From: Prinsepia uniflora
Taxonomy: Eukaryota; Streptophyta; Magnoliopsida; Rosales; Rosaceae
NCBI GenBank assembly: GCA_032719365.1
Contig: CM064876.1
Span: 56,105,864 to 56,169,863 of the forward strand
DNA length: 64,000 nt
Reading direction: 5' to 3'
Part shown: in pieces, positions 11,983-24,442 of the stretch
Layout of the letters: each line of letters starts with the position of its first letter
Numbering within the stretch: position 1 is the first letter of the stretch
Made by a program: the position numbers and the translations under genes
The notes under the pieces: generated by a model
Databases searched by the model: none
Told to the model about the DNA's origin: nothing
The model's input: the letters and a program-made list of their open reading frames with translations, nothing else

Positions 11983-13184
11983 CTTGTGATAAGACCCTCC
12001 TTGTAATCCATCTCAATTAACTTGAGAGGATATGCTCCCGTCTAACACAACACTGTAAAATTACTAAATTATCCTCAATGCAAAAATAATTCGTACTGAC
12101 CCCATGCTAGAAAAGGGATACTCCCGCATCCTACTCAGGATAGCCAAAGTATGCAAACCCGCGTAATGCCTAAGCCTCTAGCATCCTCCTTACACCCCGT
12201 GTCCACAATTAACATAGAGAGTACCAAAACCAATCAAAAGTGTGAATGAACAACAAGAATAAAGTTGCGGAAAACTATTTTCTAAAATAAACCTTTAAAC
12301 CCTTCGATTTAGTAAATATACATGCATAACTGAGTAAATCATTAAATTCAGATAAAACCATAATATATAAACACTCGGGTCCAACCCAAAACACATAAAC
12401 ACATAAAAGCCCCATGGCCCACAATTCTCTGAAATCACCAGCTCTAAGCCATTTTGAACACCTTTGAACACAACACAAGTAATAAAAGTCAAACTTGAAC
12501 CCGCTGGTCCAACCAGCCATAAGTCAAACCTCGTCTCGTTGATCCAACTAGCCCGCTAGCCCAACTAGCATTACATCTGTACTACTAGTAGACAATCACG
12601 AATCCAAGGAGTCCAACTCAGGAATGACGATCCAATCCCCTGAAGATGAAAAAACCAAAAAAAAGTATCCAAATCAAAACACATTTTAACCCGGGCACCA
12701 GCCCAAAACAGTTTCCATCCCTGGACACTAGCCCAAAACCTGGTTTTCTAAAAACCGCCGCATATCAATATCCAGAAATCATAACCATAAATACATTCAA
12801 AACCTACCATTATCTAGAAATTATAACCACATACATCATCTTGCCAAACCATGTCATAAAACTAGTAAAAACATATAAGTATGGATGCATCAGAGTTATG
12901 AAAGAAACTTTCCACTCACAATATCAGGCTAGAAACTTTCAACGAAAAACCCTCCAAAACACCAACCAAAAGACCTCTGATCAACCTGAAACCACCAACA
13001 TTGGATTCCGAACTAGAAACCTTTTGAACAAGATAGGTTTCACCATCAAATTCGAGCCACGCGCCCGCACGCGCGAGCCAATGTTCCAAGTGCCTGGTCA
13101 ATGTTGATGATGTCAGCTGCTGACATCACCTTCTGACGTGTCACTTCACAAAACCTGAGAGCACCTACCATGTGGAACTGCATG

Positions 13185-15131
13185 TGACAGGACCCGTCCC
13201 AACTGAACTTTGATAACCGCGCTCTGTCTTGCTCCCGTCTGACAAGTCAACTGAAGTTCCGAAACTACCCCTCAGCACCTATCAGACTAGGGATGACTGT
13301 ATTGATTTCTACCCATGCCTTCGCCTCTCGATCAGCTCTGATTCTCGTGCCACGACCGTCCATATCGCTCGCTTTCCGAGCTGGTCGCGTTTCCATAATT
13401 TTCGATACTTTCTAGGAATCCTGACTCCTCTAATTATGTGAACCCAAGCTTGACCTTTCGAAGAATTTGGAGATTCGATTCTCAGCTAAAACGACATCAA
13501 GACTCTTTGTTTTTTAGATGGGTTAGCTCGGAATGATCCTAGAAAGATGAATTCAAGATCAATTTTGATTCTCAAGGTCCACAACTCCGAGTTCGAAAAC
13601 TCACTTTGTTTTTCAATCTTTCGAACATGGATTTCGGTTATCCTCTCTGTACCTCATGTTTTTTTTTTCTGTCCCAGGCGTCTCTCAATTGTATTAGTTT
13701 CCTCAATCCCCCTCGTTCTTCCTTTCTAAGTCTCTCAATTTTGGTTTTAAATTCATCCTTGCCGCCTCCCTTGTTTTCTTCTTCAATTGCACAACACATA
13801 CGCACCCACGACCACTAACCTAAATGGTACAAGTGACATGTGTCACTTAACAATTTAACTGAAACAGGGGTGGGTGATTCATCAAAACCCACAAAAGGAC
13901 GATTTTAACCCCATCTTCAAATTATGAAAATGCCATTAACCTTCTTAGACCCATAACTTTCACATCCGACTTCCGATTTCTGCATGCCACCTGTCTACGG
14001 ACTCCGTGTCTCGAGACTTTCATAACGGTCCTCGTAAAATGTACAAAAAGTATTCCAAGCAAAAAGTCAACTTTAACCACCATATTTACAAGGGTAAAAA
14101 TGTCATTTTACATTCTAATTTTCCCATTTGCATTTCTCGAATTTCTAGGGCGTCACAACCTACCCCCCTTAAGGAATTTCGTCTCCGAAATTTGAACATA
14201 TCATTGTAACAAGTAAATAGAGAGAATGTAAAATGAAAGCATAAAAGCATATCAGAACATACATAACATCTACGGCCACATAGAGTTTTTATAAAATCTC
14301 CATTACTTTAAACTGCCTTCCAAGGCCTGTGTTCGTGAATCCGAAGGCCGACCACGACTTGGTCGCCTAGTTCTGGCGCTACTAGTACCACCAGTGGAAA
14401 TCGACATTGGTCCTTGGTTTTGACCCATAGTTGTACGGTCCATCACACTTTGATCCGACCGGGATGGACACTCTCTCCTGATATGACCACGCTCTCCACA
14501 TTGAAAACAGGTGATCGTTGTAGATCGAGTACGTTGTGGTGACGATGAAACTGAAACCCTACTCGACTGTGCTGAGGTAAGGGGTCTCGACATAAAACCT
14601 CGAACATTCTCTGGTTTATTTCCTCGACTCGTACTTGTGGAACCCTGACGCTCTCGGCATCGTCCAGAGCTCGAAGATGGCTCGCGTACCGGAAAACTTG
14701 CCTTTACTCGAATAGCGGCATCTGATAGTTCTCGGAGGGTGGAATATGATCCCACAGTCACCGTGGCTCGAATGTCAGGTCGTAATCCAAGTTTAAAACG
14801 TCCGCATTTATCAACCTCTGCAGCTACAAACATTGAAACAGGGGTGGGTGATTCATCAAAACCCACAAAAGGACGATTTTAACCCCATTTTCAAATTACA
14901 AAAATGCCCTTAACCTTCTTAGACTCATAACTTTCACATCCGACCTCCGATTTTGGCACGCTACCTATCTACGAACTCTATGTCTCAAGACTTACATAAC
15001 GGTCCTCGTAAAATGTGCAAAAAGTATTCCAAACAAAAAGTCAACTTTAACCACCATATTTACAAGGGTAAAAACGTCATTTTACATTCTAATTTTCCAC
15101 TTTGCATTTCTCGAATTTTCGGGGTGTCACA
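13185..15131 (-). mobile_element. Gutted Ty3/gypsy element E
   Basis: The left (3') LTR is 13185-14157, TGACAGGACCC to GGGCGTCACA on plus. On minus it begins TGTGACGCCC, directly preceded by the purine tract AAGGGGGGTAGG. The internal part is only about 680 bp and holds the end of gag. The right (5') LTR is cut down to 14834-15131 and joins gag directly, so the rest of that LTR, the primer site and gag's N-terminus are lost; pol is also lost. Flanks GCATG and GTATG are a target duplication with one transition. The shared 297-bp LTR part starts with GAAACAGGGGTGGG in both copies. Confidence 0.8.
14303..14833 (-). pseudogene. Gypsy gag C-terminal fragment with CCHC zinc knuckle
   Basis: The minus-strand reading runs from MFVAAEVDKCGRF to the stop at 14303. 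It contains a gag tail motif (GLRPDIRATV) and one CCHC knuckle, CFQCGERGHIRREC, followed by a Ser/Arg-rich tail. In full elements gag forms the cytoplasmic particle and the knuckle binds the RNA template. The first residues of the longer ORF (to 14866) come from the fused LTR, so they are not gag. The gag N-terminus, protease, RT, RNase H and integrase are missing. The chromovirus assignment is likely but not proven. Confidence 0.8.
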
Positions 15132-15544
15132 GTATGACACCTGCCACGTGTCACTTGCTGACATCATCATGACTTCACCTTTCCACGTGTGTCAGGACCC
15201 GTCCCAAATCCCCCGGGATTAACGTGGGACGCGCCTGATCCCGTCTTACACGAAGTGTCAAACCATGGAAAATTTCGTCTCTAGCCCTCACCGGGCTTCC
15301 AGAGTACGCCAGGATCGTAGGAGGAGGAGGAGTGTGATGTCTCGATCTCTGCTACAGCCCGCATCCGCGATCAACCTGAAAGGCATTAAAACCATGAAAA
15401 TTGTGAGTGTACAAAATAAGCATTTCATTAAAACATTTTCCATTTAAGACATTTATGCCCTTCACTAAAAGCATATGCATGCATTCAAAAATCGTTTACC
15501 AAAACGTTCATAAAACCATTTGAAAACATTCTCAAAACCTTTCA

Positions 15545-16670
15545 AGGGTTCATGCCCGGTCCCAATAAACCGTCATGAACATAAATCCATTTATGGGTCC
15601 CCGACCCGAAATCACAAAAAACGTAAATATATACATGTGGGAACTCAGCCCAAATCAACATACGTTGGTCTCAGCCCAAAACCATTCTCAGTGAAATACC
15701 AAAACATCGAATACGGAGTCTTCTCCCTAAACCATTTCCAAAATATCAAATACGGGGTCTCCGCCCCAAATCATTTTCTAAAACATGGAACACGGGGTTT
15801 CCGCCCCCAAATCACTTTCCATAAAACCTCATACGTATCAACATACCTATAACCCATCTGCAACACTTCCGAGAAGATGCCAACTTTGGGCACACAGCCC
15901 CTAGGGAACACATCCCCGATATATGTCACGATTCATCATATCTATACTAGTGTGCACACTACTCGGGGTCTCACTCTGAGTTTACCCCCAGGAATTCTCC
16001 ATCTGGGAGGCTCTATCTTCGGACCTAGTCCGATCATCTCTCCGGAATCTGGTCCGGGACCACATCATAACTCCCACTACTTGAACGGGATCCCTGTGGG
16101 GATACCCATTCTGGTCTATGAATCGTGACTCTCCAGGTCGACGTCTGGAGGAGACCATATAAATCATATGGAGGGTATAATTCATTTCAAATACTTTCTT
16201 TCTCAAAACAGATTTCAACTGGGTCTCATACTCGATTCATCTCAATAGGATTCCTCGAATCCGATTCAAATTCACTTTCACAGGCCTCGGCCTAAATCCA
16301 CAGTTCAATAGGGTCTCATGCCCGAATTCTCATTTCATAAACCGAACTGGGATTCAAGCTCGATTTGACAATCAACTGGGTCTCTAGCCCGATATCACGA
16401 CTAACTGGACCTCAAGCCCGAAACCATAAAGCAACGGGGCCTCAAGCCTGATTTCACAACCAATAGGACCTCAAGCCTGATACTACAGTTAAAGGGGCTT
16501 CCAACCCAATATTACAACCAAATAGGCCTCAAGCCCAGATTCGTAAACCAACGGGGCCCTCAGCTCGATCGTATAACTCAAAAGGACCCTCGGTCCAATT
16601 CCTCGTTAAATCAATTGGACTCCAATTCCGAGAGTTCGTAAATCAAATGGGTTTCATGCCCGAGTTCATA
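15545..16670. repeat. Hairpin array in LTR G3
   Basis: More than 15 degenerate units of about 25-45 bp each carry a short inverted repeat. Examples are GGGTTCATGCCC (15545), GGGTCCCCGACCC (15595), GGGGTCTCCGCCCC, GGAGTCTTCTCC, GGACCCTCGGTCC and GGGTTTCATGCCC. Stems vary in sequence but often stay paired. Some units are broken, such as GGACCTCAAGCCC. Confidence 0.7.
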
Positions 16671-17388
16671 TTTCCAAATCCAAAACCAAGTCATTAAACC
16701 CTCATTTAAAACCTAGCACGTATAAGCATCGTATAAAACAAGAAATCTCAAAATACGTGCAAATACGTAAATCCTAGACTACCACAAACAAATGCACTCA
16801 TGGCATCACAAAATACGTAATTAAAACATTTATAAACATTTATGCATGCATCGGATTAGAAAAAAAGGTCCACTCACAGACCGTCTGAAGCCGCGCTTGG
16901 ATACGTGTGCCATAAGCCTCTCCCGGGCCAATCGTCGCCTCCGGGATTCCCAAACTTATCCAAATCGTAATATAAGGTTAATAACTACTTAAATAACCTC
17001 TCACTAAAGCCCCGTATTTTTTTGAAATTTTTAACTATTTTTAAACCCGATCCTAAACCTTCGGACAGCCCGAACTATATCGAGACGATGTCTGATCGAC
17101 TCGAAACCAGTTCCAAAATGTTCGTTACATCGAATAGATGATAGCATATGTTGAAGTCATTCCTAGAAAGTGGCCACGTGCTACCACGCACCGCCCAAAA
17201 GGGCCCTGCGCTTGGGCTCACGCGCCACTGTAGGTCATCTTCTTCCTACGATCGAACCGGGTCCAGCCGGTTCACTGGTTCGACCGGTCCAGTTCGATCG
17301 GTGTGACCAGTCTGGCCCCATATCTTCTCCAATTTACGTCCAATCCCTTCCAATCCAATCCCAATCTTCCTATTTTCTCATTTCCTAC

Positions 17389-19088
17389 TGACTATGCCCA
17401 AACTACGCATTAAATTAAACACGTAATTTGAGTATTGTGCAATTTAAACCCTTTTTGTGTAGATGTAGTATTGGTAAATAGGGATCGTTCTTAACCGGGG
17501 AAATTAGGGAACATTAATAATGTGTTAGTGGGAGATGAATAAAAGAATAATGAATTAAATAATTAAATAATCAAAGAATTAAATAATCAAAGAATTAATA
17601 AATTAAAGAATAGATGAATAAGAGAATAAAGAAATAAGAGAATCAAAGAATAAAGAATTAAAGGAATTAAAGAATTAAAGAATTAAAAGAATAAAAGAAT
17701 GAAAGAATAAAAGAATAAAGAGGGGGGGTTTTGAAAAGATTTATAACTAAATTAAAGAAAACACTAATTAAGAATTAAAATGCAAATGCTCATGCTAATT
17801 GGAACTTACAAACCATAGAGTAGTTTCATAGACAAAACCCACACTTTTACGTAAGTAATTTCGAATTAACAATCACATTATTTAAACTACTCCTAAAAAT
17901 AGACTTCTTTTCTAACATTTTGCTCATAATAAACCAATCACGAAATCTTACTTTCATCATCTCAAATACTTACATATATCTTTCAATATTATAAATGCAT
18001 CAACCATTAATGTGCGTCAAACATCAATATGCTTCAAACATTTACAACATGATTTACCTTAAGTTTATAATTAAATGCGCCGACAGCGATCAACATTTAA
18101 TCTCTTCAATTCTACTCTAAGTGCAACCGACAGCGGATAAAACACTTAACATCAAATTGAAGTTTAAGCACTAAAACATATGAAGTAAAAGAAATTCAAA
18201 AAGTAAAACACATGGAGATTGCATTCTTACTTACAAATGTTAAAAAGAAAATACCAAGAACAATAGTAAAGAAGAAATGAAAATAACATAAAAATAACAT
18301 AAATTACGAATAAGAATTAAAAGAAAACTAATTATAAGAAAATCTACAAGAAGTAAAAATGGTCCCCAAAAATGTCTCTCAAAAGAGAGAAACAAAAGAA
18401 CTAACTAAGAACTAAGAACTAAGAATTAAGAACTAAGAAAGAAATGGAAGAATGAAACCTAATTGGGGACTCCCAAAATACAAGAATTGAATCCCTATTT
18501 GTAGGTGAAAAAAGCTATCAAAAATAATATAGAAATAAAATAAAAAATGTGGAGAATAATGGAATGATGAGTAATAAAGATTTGTGATGATGTTTAGAAG
18601 TGGTTTGAGTTGTAAAGTTGAAAAATTGGGTTGGAAAGTGGCTTGAAAAATCAGAAAAATATGAGAAAGTAGAGCAGTTTTGGAGTGGGTTGAACATGTT
18701 GGGCTGTGCAGGATTTGGGCTGAGTTGGTTGCACTGTAGATTGGGCTGAAGGCTGAAGCAGGTTGGGCCTGGAGCTGAAGCAGGTTGGGCCTGGAGCTGG
18801 GCTGCTACTTGCTTTGGGCTGCAGAAGAATGAAAAAATGGTTTGGGCTGCAAAATTAATTAAACAATTAATTAGTAATATTTCCCCGAAATTCGTCCATA
18901 ATTTATTCGTTATAATTTCGATCGGGACGATTCTTTCGCCAAAATACTCCAAATTACAAACTTTATTTATTTAAATAAAAATAACACAAAATAAATTAAT
19001 TTATCTATTTATTTAATATTTTAATATTAAAAGTCAAGTATAAAGGGTATAAAATAATATAAAATAATGCTTATTTGAGGACCTATCA
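17389..19088 (-). mobile_element. Solo LTR of family A, copy A2
   Basis: TGACTATGCCC to GACCTATCA (1700 bp) is flanked by a perfect CCTAC duplication (17384-17388 and 19089-19093). It is closely similar to A1 over its first 1.1 kb, then diverges in the U3-like part. A 22-bp phrase (GCTGAAGCAGGTTGGGCC...) is doubled near 18750-18800. The 144-codon minus ORF at 18518-18952 falls in this diverged part and has no recognisable domain. Confidence 0.85.
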
Positions 19089-20245
19089 CCTACCTATTCA
19101 AATCAAGAAATCCTAAAGAAAACACCTAAAATCCAATGGTTTGATTTTTTCCTAACGATTCAATGTTTTCAAATTTTTCCCTGGGCTTCCTCAGCCATGA
19201 ACCACCACCAAGACCTCCCTCATACCTTCATAGAAACCTATTAAACCCATTCCAAGCAACTAATACAGTCCATAACGTTACAATTCAAAAATAAGGGGAA
19301 ATAGGCCAAAACCGATACCTTCACGGTTCCATGGCTGCCGTGCACGGTGGCCTGCGATCTTGCAACCACCATCATCAGTTCAATCTTCTCTCTCACTTCT
19401 CCGTTCGTACCAAAACACCAACTGAGGATTGAGGGTCGTGGTGTGAGATTTTGGGGAGGGTTGTGTGGGTCACAGGTTTGGTTTGGAAGAAACAAAGAAG
19501 ATGATTGATGCATGTATGTGGGAAGGTGGGCAATGGATGGGTGACACTTGTCACTCATCCATTGGGCCTGCCAAAATATCTGGGCCCCACACTAAAGACA
19601 AAAAATTAGCCGTCTCGTAAAATGCGCAATAGTTCCCTCGAACTTTCGTGAATCGTAACTTCTCTGTCGAACGTCCAAATTCGACGTGTTGCCTGTCTAA
19701 AGATTCGTATCGTCTCGATCTACGTAACGGTCCTAAGCCCTCTGCCATCGAACCTCCCGAGTCAAAAGTCAACTCTTTGCTCCTATTCAACTAATTTACC
19801 AAAATGCCCCCGAACTTCCGAAAATCATAACTTCTTCCTCAAACGTTAGAATCGGGCGTGCCATTTGTCTATGAACTCGTGACGTCCCGAAATACGTCAC
19901 AGTCATCGGCCAAAGTCCATTTGACCGCATGAACTAAAAGTCAACGATTCACCCATTCTAGGGGCAAAATCGTCATTTCGCCCTACTCGTCCGATAATCT
20001 TCATCTAATCCCCGATTAGTCTTGCTAATCTGTCATTAATTCTTAATTAATCCCGATAATTCGGGACGGGTCGTTACAACGTGGGCTTCTGACAACCTCT
20101 AACACTTCGCCATGTGGCACCAATTAGCCACATCTACGTGGCCTGACAAGATGACATGGACTACCACATCATCATCATATACCTCTCGCGGATCGACCCG
20201 CAAGACTGTAACCGGGTTTTTTGACCCGAATCGTGAGCCGACTCC

Positions 20246-20785
20246 CAAACAGCCATTTCACAAATCCAATATGATTTCACCCATCAACTCTATTTCTACC
20301 CAAAAATAGTTCTACGAACTTAAAATTGTAAAACCTTACCTCAAATTTCCTGGCCAAGCTGGACTCCTCACGACCAACCTTCGACCTTGTCCCAGCACCA
20401 GTGTCTATGTCCATTTTTCACCTTTCCTAACCCATCGTACTCACAAGAAAGCATGTAAGACAGTAATAACCATACCTTGTTGTTCCAGCTATTAAAACTA
20501 AAACACAAACAGCCATTTCACGTCCAAAATCTAATATGATTTCACCCATCGACTCCATTTCTACCCAGAAGTAGTTCTACGACCTTAAAATTGTAAAACC
20601 TTACCTCAAATTTCCTGGCCAAGCTTGACTCCTCATGGCCAATCATCGACCTTGTCCCAACACCAGTTTCTACATCCATTTTCCACCATTCCTAGCCCAT
20701 CGTACTCACAAGAAAGCAAGGAAGACAATAATAACCCTACCTTGATGTTCCAGCTACTCAAACTCAAAACCAAAATCCAACCCTT
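20246..20785. repeat. 270-bp tandem duplication in LTR H
   Basis: CAAACAGCCATTTCAC starts at 20246 and again at 20516. The copies run in parallel through TTTCCTGGCCAAGCT and GACCTTGTCCCA. This is a local LTR duplication with no coding meaning. Confidence 0.8.
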
Positions 20786-21345
20786 ATGGGTTCGTAGGTT
20801 TTCCCTTGGTTCCAACCAGCCTCCATGTCTTTATGGCCCTCCTACAACTCTCTTAGCCTCGCAGTCTCACTCTTTCCCTCACAATTGTAGCAAATGGATG
20901 AGGAGATAAGGGAAGTGGTGTGGGGTGGGGTGGTTTTGGGTGTGTGTTTGAATCCAAAGAGAGACATGTAAAATGGTATAACGATAAGGGTCAAAGGGTG
21001 GGTGACACTTTTCATTCATCCTATGGTCCCAAACTAGAAATTTAGGCCCGACTATCAAACAAAAAAAGTCAACATTTCTCGAAGTACGTACAATCGTTAA
21101 ACTGCCTCAGTCGATCCCTAACCCATAAAATAAATGTACGACGTCCAAATTCGACGTGTCGCCTATCTATGTAATCACAATCCAGTGATCTATGCAACAA
21201 GCCTAGGTAAACATGCAAACAACATCCCGGGTCAAAAGTCAACATTTTCCCTGTCTGTGGGCAAAATTGTCAATTTGCTTCGAAAAATATAAAAAATGCT
21301 TGATAAATTCCCGATAGTCTCATAGTTACGGGCCGGGTTGTTACA

Positions 21346-22144
21346 ACTTATCCCTCAACGATCTCCACTATAATTCAAATTTACTTTACTCAATTATGTT
21401 CTAACTTTTTAGATTTAATTTAGATTGTTTACTAACTTGGTTTGTAACTTTTCTCACGGACATATGATGAACTCCTATATGGCATTGTGACCTTCGTATG
21501 ATTCATACATGGAGATGAGAGCTTGGGACAATCCACAAGGGTGGAGCAATGAACCGAAACCCCATTATCAAGCATACCTAGATCCATACAATTGAGGATG
21601 AGAAAATCCTCAATTGCACATGGAACACTCAAAAATTGGTTCCTAGCTCTGGCCTGGACCAAACTTTTTTTTTCGAAACAATGGAGGCTGTGCTTCAAGA
21701 AACTCTAGAACTAGGAGAGAGCACGGCACGGAGATCAGAAAGAAAAATGCTTTAGCACTATGTCATTTATGGGATTACATGACACTAAAAAGCTGATTAA
21801 ATTGTCATCATATTTAAAGACATGGTAGTTTAAGGTAAACCTGTCATATGTAATAATATAAAGACAACCATTTTTAGAAAAACTATCATATCTTATTATG
21901 AGGTATAAAAACGACACGTTTTTTATAAAAAGTCTCATCTCTTTTGAATATGTGATATTTGGGAAGGAAGAGTTTCCTTCAAATTGAAAGCAGCAAAGGA
22001 AAAACTCAATAAATACGTGAGGTACTGTAGTAATAGTAAAATATTTCGAAAACCTCAAACCAACAACCAAATTTCATGCACACTATCAACAATTAATCGA
22101 AAGGGATTGATAGCTCTGCTAGGGTTTCAATTGAGATGGAAGGG
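21346..22144. other. Probable leader remnant of the K element, then unassigned DNA
   Basis: If H is removed, 21351 onward continues directly after the K primer site. A plus-strand phrase reading AWDNPQGWSNEPKPHYQAY (about 21510-21590) recalls the Gln/Tyr/Trp-rich start of Athila-type gag proteins, but it is short and soon broken by stops. The rest shows no gene. Confidence 0.35.
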
Positions 22145-23939
22145 TGATAGTGATTTTACCAAGCACAAAAATGTACTAGGAAAAACCTCTATGTGTAATA
22201 ACTTTGCAAGCACACAAGACGAGTAGATAGTATAGATGCAAGCAAAGGTTGATCCCACAGAGACTTGCTCAACAATATCCAATCTGATTTGGTTCAATTG
22301 ACTTTAGTGGAGTAATTAAAACGCAATGGGTCGGGGGGTAGGGTTTGTTACGTTTTATGAATGAAGTAAATTAACTAATAATAACTAACTAAGTCAAGCT
22401 AGGATTTCTATACACCTTTACAATTATAGTTCCCTAAGATTTCCTTGATTAGATTACTATGCATGTTTCTGAATTAAGTGCCCGTGCAGGGGTCCGGCTA
22501 AGCCTCACCCCACACATATTATCTTATCTTAGATTGCATGTTTAAGTGTGATGTGCCCGCCCTTAAATGTCTATTATCGATGATGCGTGATAATGCATGA
22601 AACATGAAGAAGATTTAATGACACTACACTATCCCTAGATAAGTGATGTGCAATCCTAGGGAGTCATAAGTTTAGATTACGAATAAGAGTCCCCCCTTAA
22701 ACGTGATGCTACAAATTGAGGGTGAACACAAACATCGAGGTGATCCGTTAAGCAATTACATCAACAATTATCCACAAATAAGGTAGCTAAGCTTATAAGA
22801 ATAAATTGAGTTCATGAAGCGCAGTAATCCAACAAATCCAAGCATGCATAACAATCATAATCAAGAACCAGAAATCTAAGTACGAACTAACATGGTTAGG
22901 GCTTCAAGTAACCCTAGCCTTAATTACACTACTCAAACATTATTGAATTAAGAAAAGACATAAAAGAAAGATACGTAAACATAAATAAAGCAATAAATAA
23001 TAAAAGGAATGAAGGAAAACTCCCTCAAGGTAGACGTGCTGAATTTGAAGATGCTTGAATTGAAAGGAGTGCTTGAATTAAAATTACAAAACTCTAAACG
23101 AAGAACATGAATTGAATTATTATTAAGTCTAAAATTTAGCAGAGTTCCGGGGACCTTCAAGAGGTAAATTCGCGCGCCCCCCCCCCCCCCCCTTCCATAA
23201 ACCCTAATACCTCTATTTATAAGAGAATACTTAATCCTCTTAAAAAAAGGAGTTTACAATTAAATTCTATAAGGAAAAGACTTCCTAAATATTTAAGAAA
23301 TCTAATTAAAACTTTTCCTACAAGTAAAGGAATTGAAAATAAGAATATAAAAGGAAGTATGACTAAAATCTTTATACAATATGAAGAATAAATATGAAAG
23401 CAACTTGGAATTATCCTAAAAAATGCCAAAAACTCGGAATAAACCTTCAGGGATCGTTTTCGGTGGTCAACCACCGAAATAACAAGGGTCAAACGAATGG
23501 TCAATGTTGGTCAAAGGTGTAGCTGCTGTAAAGGTGGATTAGGTGCACGCCCATTGATTCAAGAAACAACGTGTTAGGAAGCGCGCGCCGACATGGGAGT
23601 GACAGCTTCAGAACAAGCATGCCGAGGATGACTAAGGGTTGTCGGCCAACGCCTACTAAATGGGGCCGTGCTACAGTAAAGCGCCAAGGCACTCTGATGC
23701 CGATTTCGGTGGGTATCCACCAAATTCCTGTGCCATTTTCTTTCCTTCATAACTTCTTCGTTTCAACTCCGATTTAGGTGATTCTTTCTCCCAAATTCTC
23801 GTAATTCCAAGCTCTATTTGATCTAGACATTTCTCACAAAATATATTATTTTCTCCAATTGCAAAGAACGAATTATTAAAAAAAATAAGTAAAAGGGCAT
23901 TATATCATGAATAAAACATGCATAAATTATGACCTATCA
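22145..23939 (-). mobile_element. Athila-like solo LTR J
   Basis: On plus it runs from TGATAGTGATTTTACC to TGACCTATCA (1795 bp), flanked by a perfect AAGGG duplication (22140-22144 and 23940-23944). On minus it begins TGATAGGTCATAATTT. A minus-strand TATA box sits at 23214-23221. It contains a 16-base C run after CGCGCG (23177-23192). Its terminal layout resembles family A, but the sequence is a different family. No internal domain remains. Confidence 0.85.
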
Positions 23940-23944
23940 AAGGG

Positions 23945-24390
23945 GACCGATAACTCAATTGAGATGGAAAGAGATCAATAGCTCATTTTCGTTATCGTCG
24001 TCATCTGCATCACATTCTTCCTTTCAGACCTTGGATACACGCCTTCTGTTGCACCTTACCATCCTCCCTCTAACTCTCGCTTGCTTATCTTTCATCCTCC
24101 AATGGCACGGCGGTCTCAATGATCCCACTACGCAGTGGTCGCCTAACCATCATGAGTTCCCCGACATGGTCCACTTGGGTGGGCCTCCTGTCGAGGCACC
24201 TCATTCCTCAGGCTTCGACTATGTCAATCTTCTGGGTCGGAGTCAGTTGCCCTTCTTCTCCTACTATAAGGATTGGAAGTTCGATTACATGTCCGATCTG
24301 AGGCCCAAGGCCAGTGTATTTATTTTCATTGCGTTCAATTTGATTGGCTCTGTTATAAGGTTTTTTTTTTTTTTTGTGGTTGGTGTTTGA
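23945..24390 (+). other. Unrecognised ORF next to the CHR20 pseudogene
   Basis: An open frame of about 150 codons begins inside the end of LTR J and continues into unique DNA. It has a Ser-rich start, a hydrophobic stretch and a phrase reading LPFFSYYKDWKFDYMSDLR, then ends in a T-rich tract. The composition is more protein-like than its neighbours. I cannot place it in a family. It may be a relic exon rather than a gene. Confidence 0.3.
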
Positions 24391-24442
24391 TAAAATTTGG
24401 TTGATGGTTTTTGGGATTTGATTTCGGTGGTGTGGGAAAACC

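Larger units (their letters stand above)
15190..20078 (-). mobile_element. Gypsy-type solo LTR G3 with a nested LTR
   Basis: The left end TGTCAGGACCCGTCCC and the right end GGGACGGGTCGTTACA are flanked by a perfect 5-bp duplication ACGTG (15185-15189 and 20079-20083). About 3.18 kb remains without the nested family A LTR. The sequence is LTR only, with no primer site or coding domain inside. It shares several blocks with G4 (for example around CACTCACAGACCGTC). It is inserted in LTR H. Confidence 0.85.
11987..21345 (-). mobile_element. Gypsy-type LTR H, host of a nested stack
   Basis: The left end TGATAAGACCC and the right end GGCCGGGTTGTTACA match the G-type termini. Flanks ACTTG and ACTTA form a target duplication with one change. 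About 2.5 kb remains when the nested elements E (13185-15131) and G3 (15190-20078) are removed. The fragments are 11987-13184, 15132-15189 and 20079-21345. A hairpin-like phrase GGGCACCAGCCC also occurs here (about 12693). No protein-coding content is recognised in the LTR; a 153-codon ORF at 12646-13107 has no motif. Confidence 0.75.

Noticed and set aside
12646..13107. 153-codon ORF
   Set aside because: It is in the non-coding body of LTR H and the composition reflects Lys/Thr/Asn-rich AT sequence. No domain.
18518..18952. 144-codon minus ORF
   Set aside because: It sits in the diverged part of solo LTR A2 and is not kept in A1; repeated Gln/Pro phrases come from a local duplication.
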